From Tsukamurella asaccharolytica (GTDB lineage: Bacteria > Actinomycetota > Actinomycetes > Mycobacteriales > Mycobacteriaceae): 64,000 nucleotides of DNA. This document shows, in pieces, positions 63,391 to 64,000 of the stretch (positions are counted from its first letter, which is position 1; every line of letters begins with the position of its first letter). The DNA lies in assembly GCF_007858435.1 (NCBI RefSeq), contig NZ_VIGW01000004.1:186001-250000 (forward strand). Direction: 5' to 3'. The translations under genes were made by a program, and so were the position numbers. The notes below the pieces were generated by a model. The model ran no database searches and was not told the DNA's origin. It saw only the letters and a list, made by a program, of their open reading frames with translations.

Positions 63391-63995
63391 CCGTCGTCGT
63401 GGGGCGCGATGCCGCTGACGCCGCACCCAAGCAGACGGTGCGGGATCAGGCGCTCGACGCGGTGAGCGGCGTGCTCAGCGGGCGCGAGTGGTCGGCGGTC
63501 ACGATGGCCGCCGTCGCCCGCGAGGCCGGTGTCAGCAGGCAGACCCTCTACAACGAGTTCGGCTCCCGGAAGGGCATGGCGGTCGCCTACGTGACGCGCT
63601 TCGTCGACGGCCTGCTCGCGTTCGTGCAGGAGCGGATCGACGCCCACCCGGGCGAGATCGACACCGCCGTCGAGGACGCCATGCAGGGCGTCTTCCAGAT
63701 CGGTATGGGCGACCCGGTGGTCATCAACATCGTGGGCCCGAATCCGCACCGCGACCTCATGGGGATCGTGACGGTCGACGGTACGCCGATCCTGCAGCGC
63801 GCCACCGAGGGCCTCGCGGAGATACTCGCGATGAGCTGGGCACAGGTCCGTCGGGCCGATGCCCAGGTCGCGGCGGCGGTGCTCGTGCGGCTCGCGTTCA
63901 GCCACCTCACCATGCCGATCGAGGGCCCGGGCGAGGCGGCTCGCGAGGTCTCCGCCGTGCTCTCGCCCTTCCTGGCCCAGGCCGTCCGAGCCTGA
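63387..63995 (+). CDS. alkX: TetR-family regulator of the alkane operon
   Basis: The 202-residue protein has a TetR HTH (residues ~18-65, VTMAAVAREAGVSRQTLYNEFGSRKGMAVAY) and a helical ligand pocket. In alkB operons of Rhodococcus-like bacteria a TetR (AlkX/AlkU) placed last represses the operon until alkane or alcohol binds. It overlaps the reductase by 4 nt. Ends near the window edge. Confidence 0.9.
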   Translation: MTVVVGRDAADAAPKQTVRDQALDAVSGVLSGREWSAVTMAAVAREAGVSRQTLYNEFGSRKGMAVAYVTRFVDGLLAFVQERIDAHPGEIDTAVEDAMQGVFQIGMGDPVVINIVGPNPHRDLMGIVTVDGTPILQRATEGLAEILAMSWAQVRRADAQVAAAVLVRLAFSHLTMPIEGPGEAAREVSAVLSPFLAQAVRA

Positions 63996-64000
63996 GCCGC

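Overview
This is 64 kb of contiguous, very GC-rich chromosome from a mycolic-acid actinobacterium (order Mycobacteriales). The gene order follows, with insertions and replacements, the Mycobacterium tuberculosis segment from about Rv2418c down to Rv2360c: octT-like, degV, comEA, comEC, holA, rpsT, the ATP-grasp/alpha-E/transglutaminase trio, lepA, GH15 trehalase, subI-cysTWA, cysH-sir, hemW, hrcA-dnaJ2-rsmE, phoH-ybeY-CNNM-cdd-like-era-recO-uppS. GTG starts, 1-4 nt gene overlaps, mycothiol-type enzymes and an Eis-type acetyltransferase agree with this. A Tsukamurella- or Gordonia-like genus is my guess, not something the sequence proves. No rRNA, tRNA, IS element, prophage or CRISPR array was seen.

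Layout. 1-4.8 kb: end of an SGNH acyltransferase-like gene, DegV, a competence pair in which comEA is split into two overlapping frames, and holA. 4.8-8.8 kb: rpsT on the minus strand, then a tightly coupled three-gene module resembling a peptide-ligase system. 8.9-12 kb: DJ-1/PfpI protein, a RidA remnant, an orphan PemK/MazF-like protein, and a mycothiol-enzyme/ECF sigma pair. 12-17.3 kb: a choline uptake and oxidation operon (betT-betB-betA). 17.4-29.6 kb: lepA, then accessory genes: CDF transporter, AlkZ-like glycosylase, nitronate monooxygenase, pentapeptide protein, two small paralogous membrane proteins, M3 peptidase, MMPL exporter with a divergent MarR regulator, a phosphotransferase, and an unlisted 50-residue membrane protein with an excellent ribosome site. 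29.7-35.2 kb: GH15 trehalase plus GH38 alpha-mannosidase operon and two tiny membrane proteins.

35.2-45.1 kb is a complete assimilatory sulfate block: SubI-CysTWA imports sulfate, CysDN activates it, CysH reduces APS and Sir reduces sulfite. The four reductive genes overlap and are preceded by a 29-codon leader peptide ending in a Cys-containing signature, followed by a hairpin, which suggests cysteine-responsive attenuation. 45.2-58.4 kb holds housekeeping genes: hemW, two SIMPL proteins, hrcA, dnaJ2, rsmE, phoH, ybeY, era, recO, uppS.

58.4-64 kb: the ohrR-ohr-oxidoreductase operon runs left from a 208-bp region that also drives, rightwards, a five-gene alkane hydroxylation operon (alkB, two rubredoxins, rubredoxin reductase, TetR regulator). 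A near-perfect OhrR box lies in the ohrR promoter and several dyads lie in the alkB promoter and leader.

The most rewarding places for a second look are the sulfite-reductase leader peptide, the ATP-grasp/alpha-E/transglutaminase trio, the split comEA, the ohrR/alkB control region, and the small membrane proteins.
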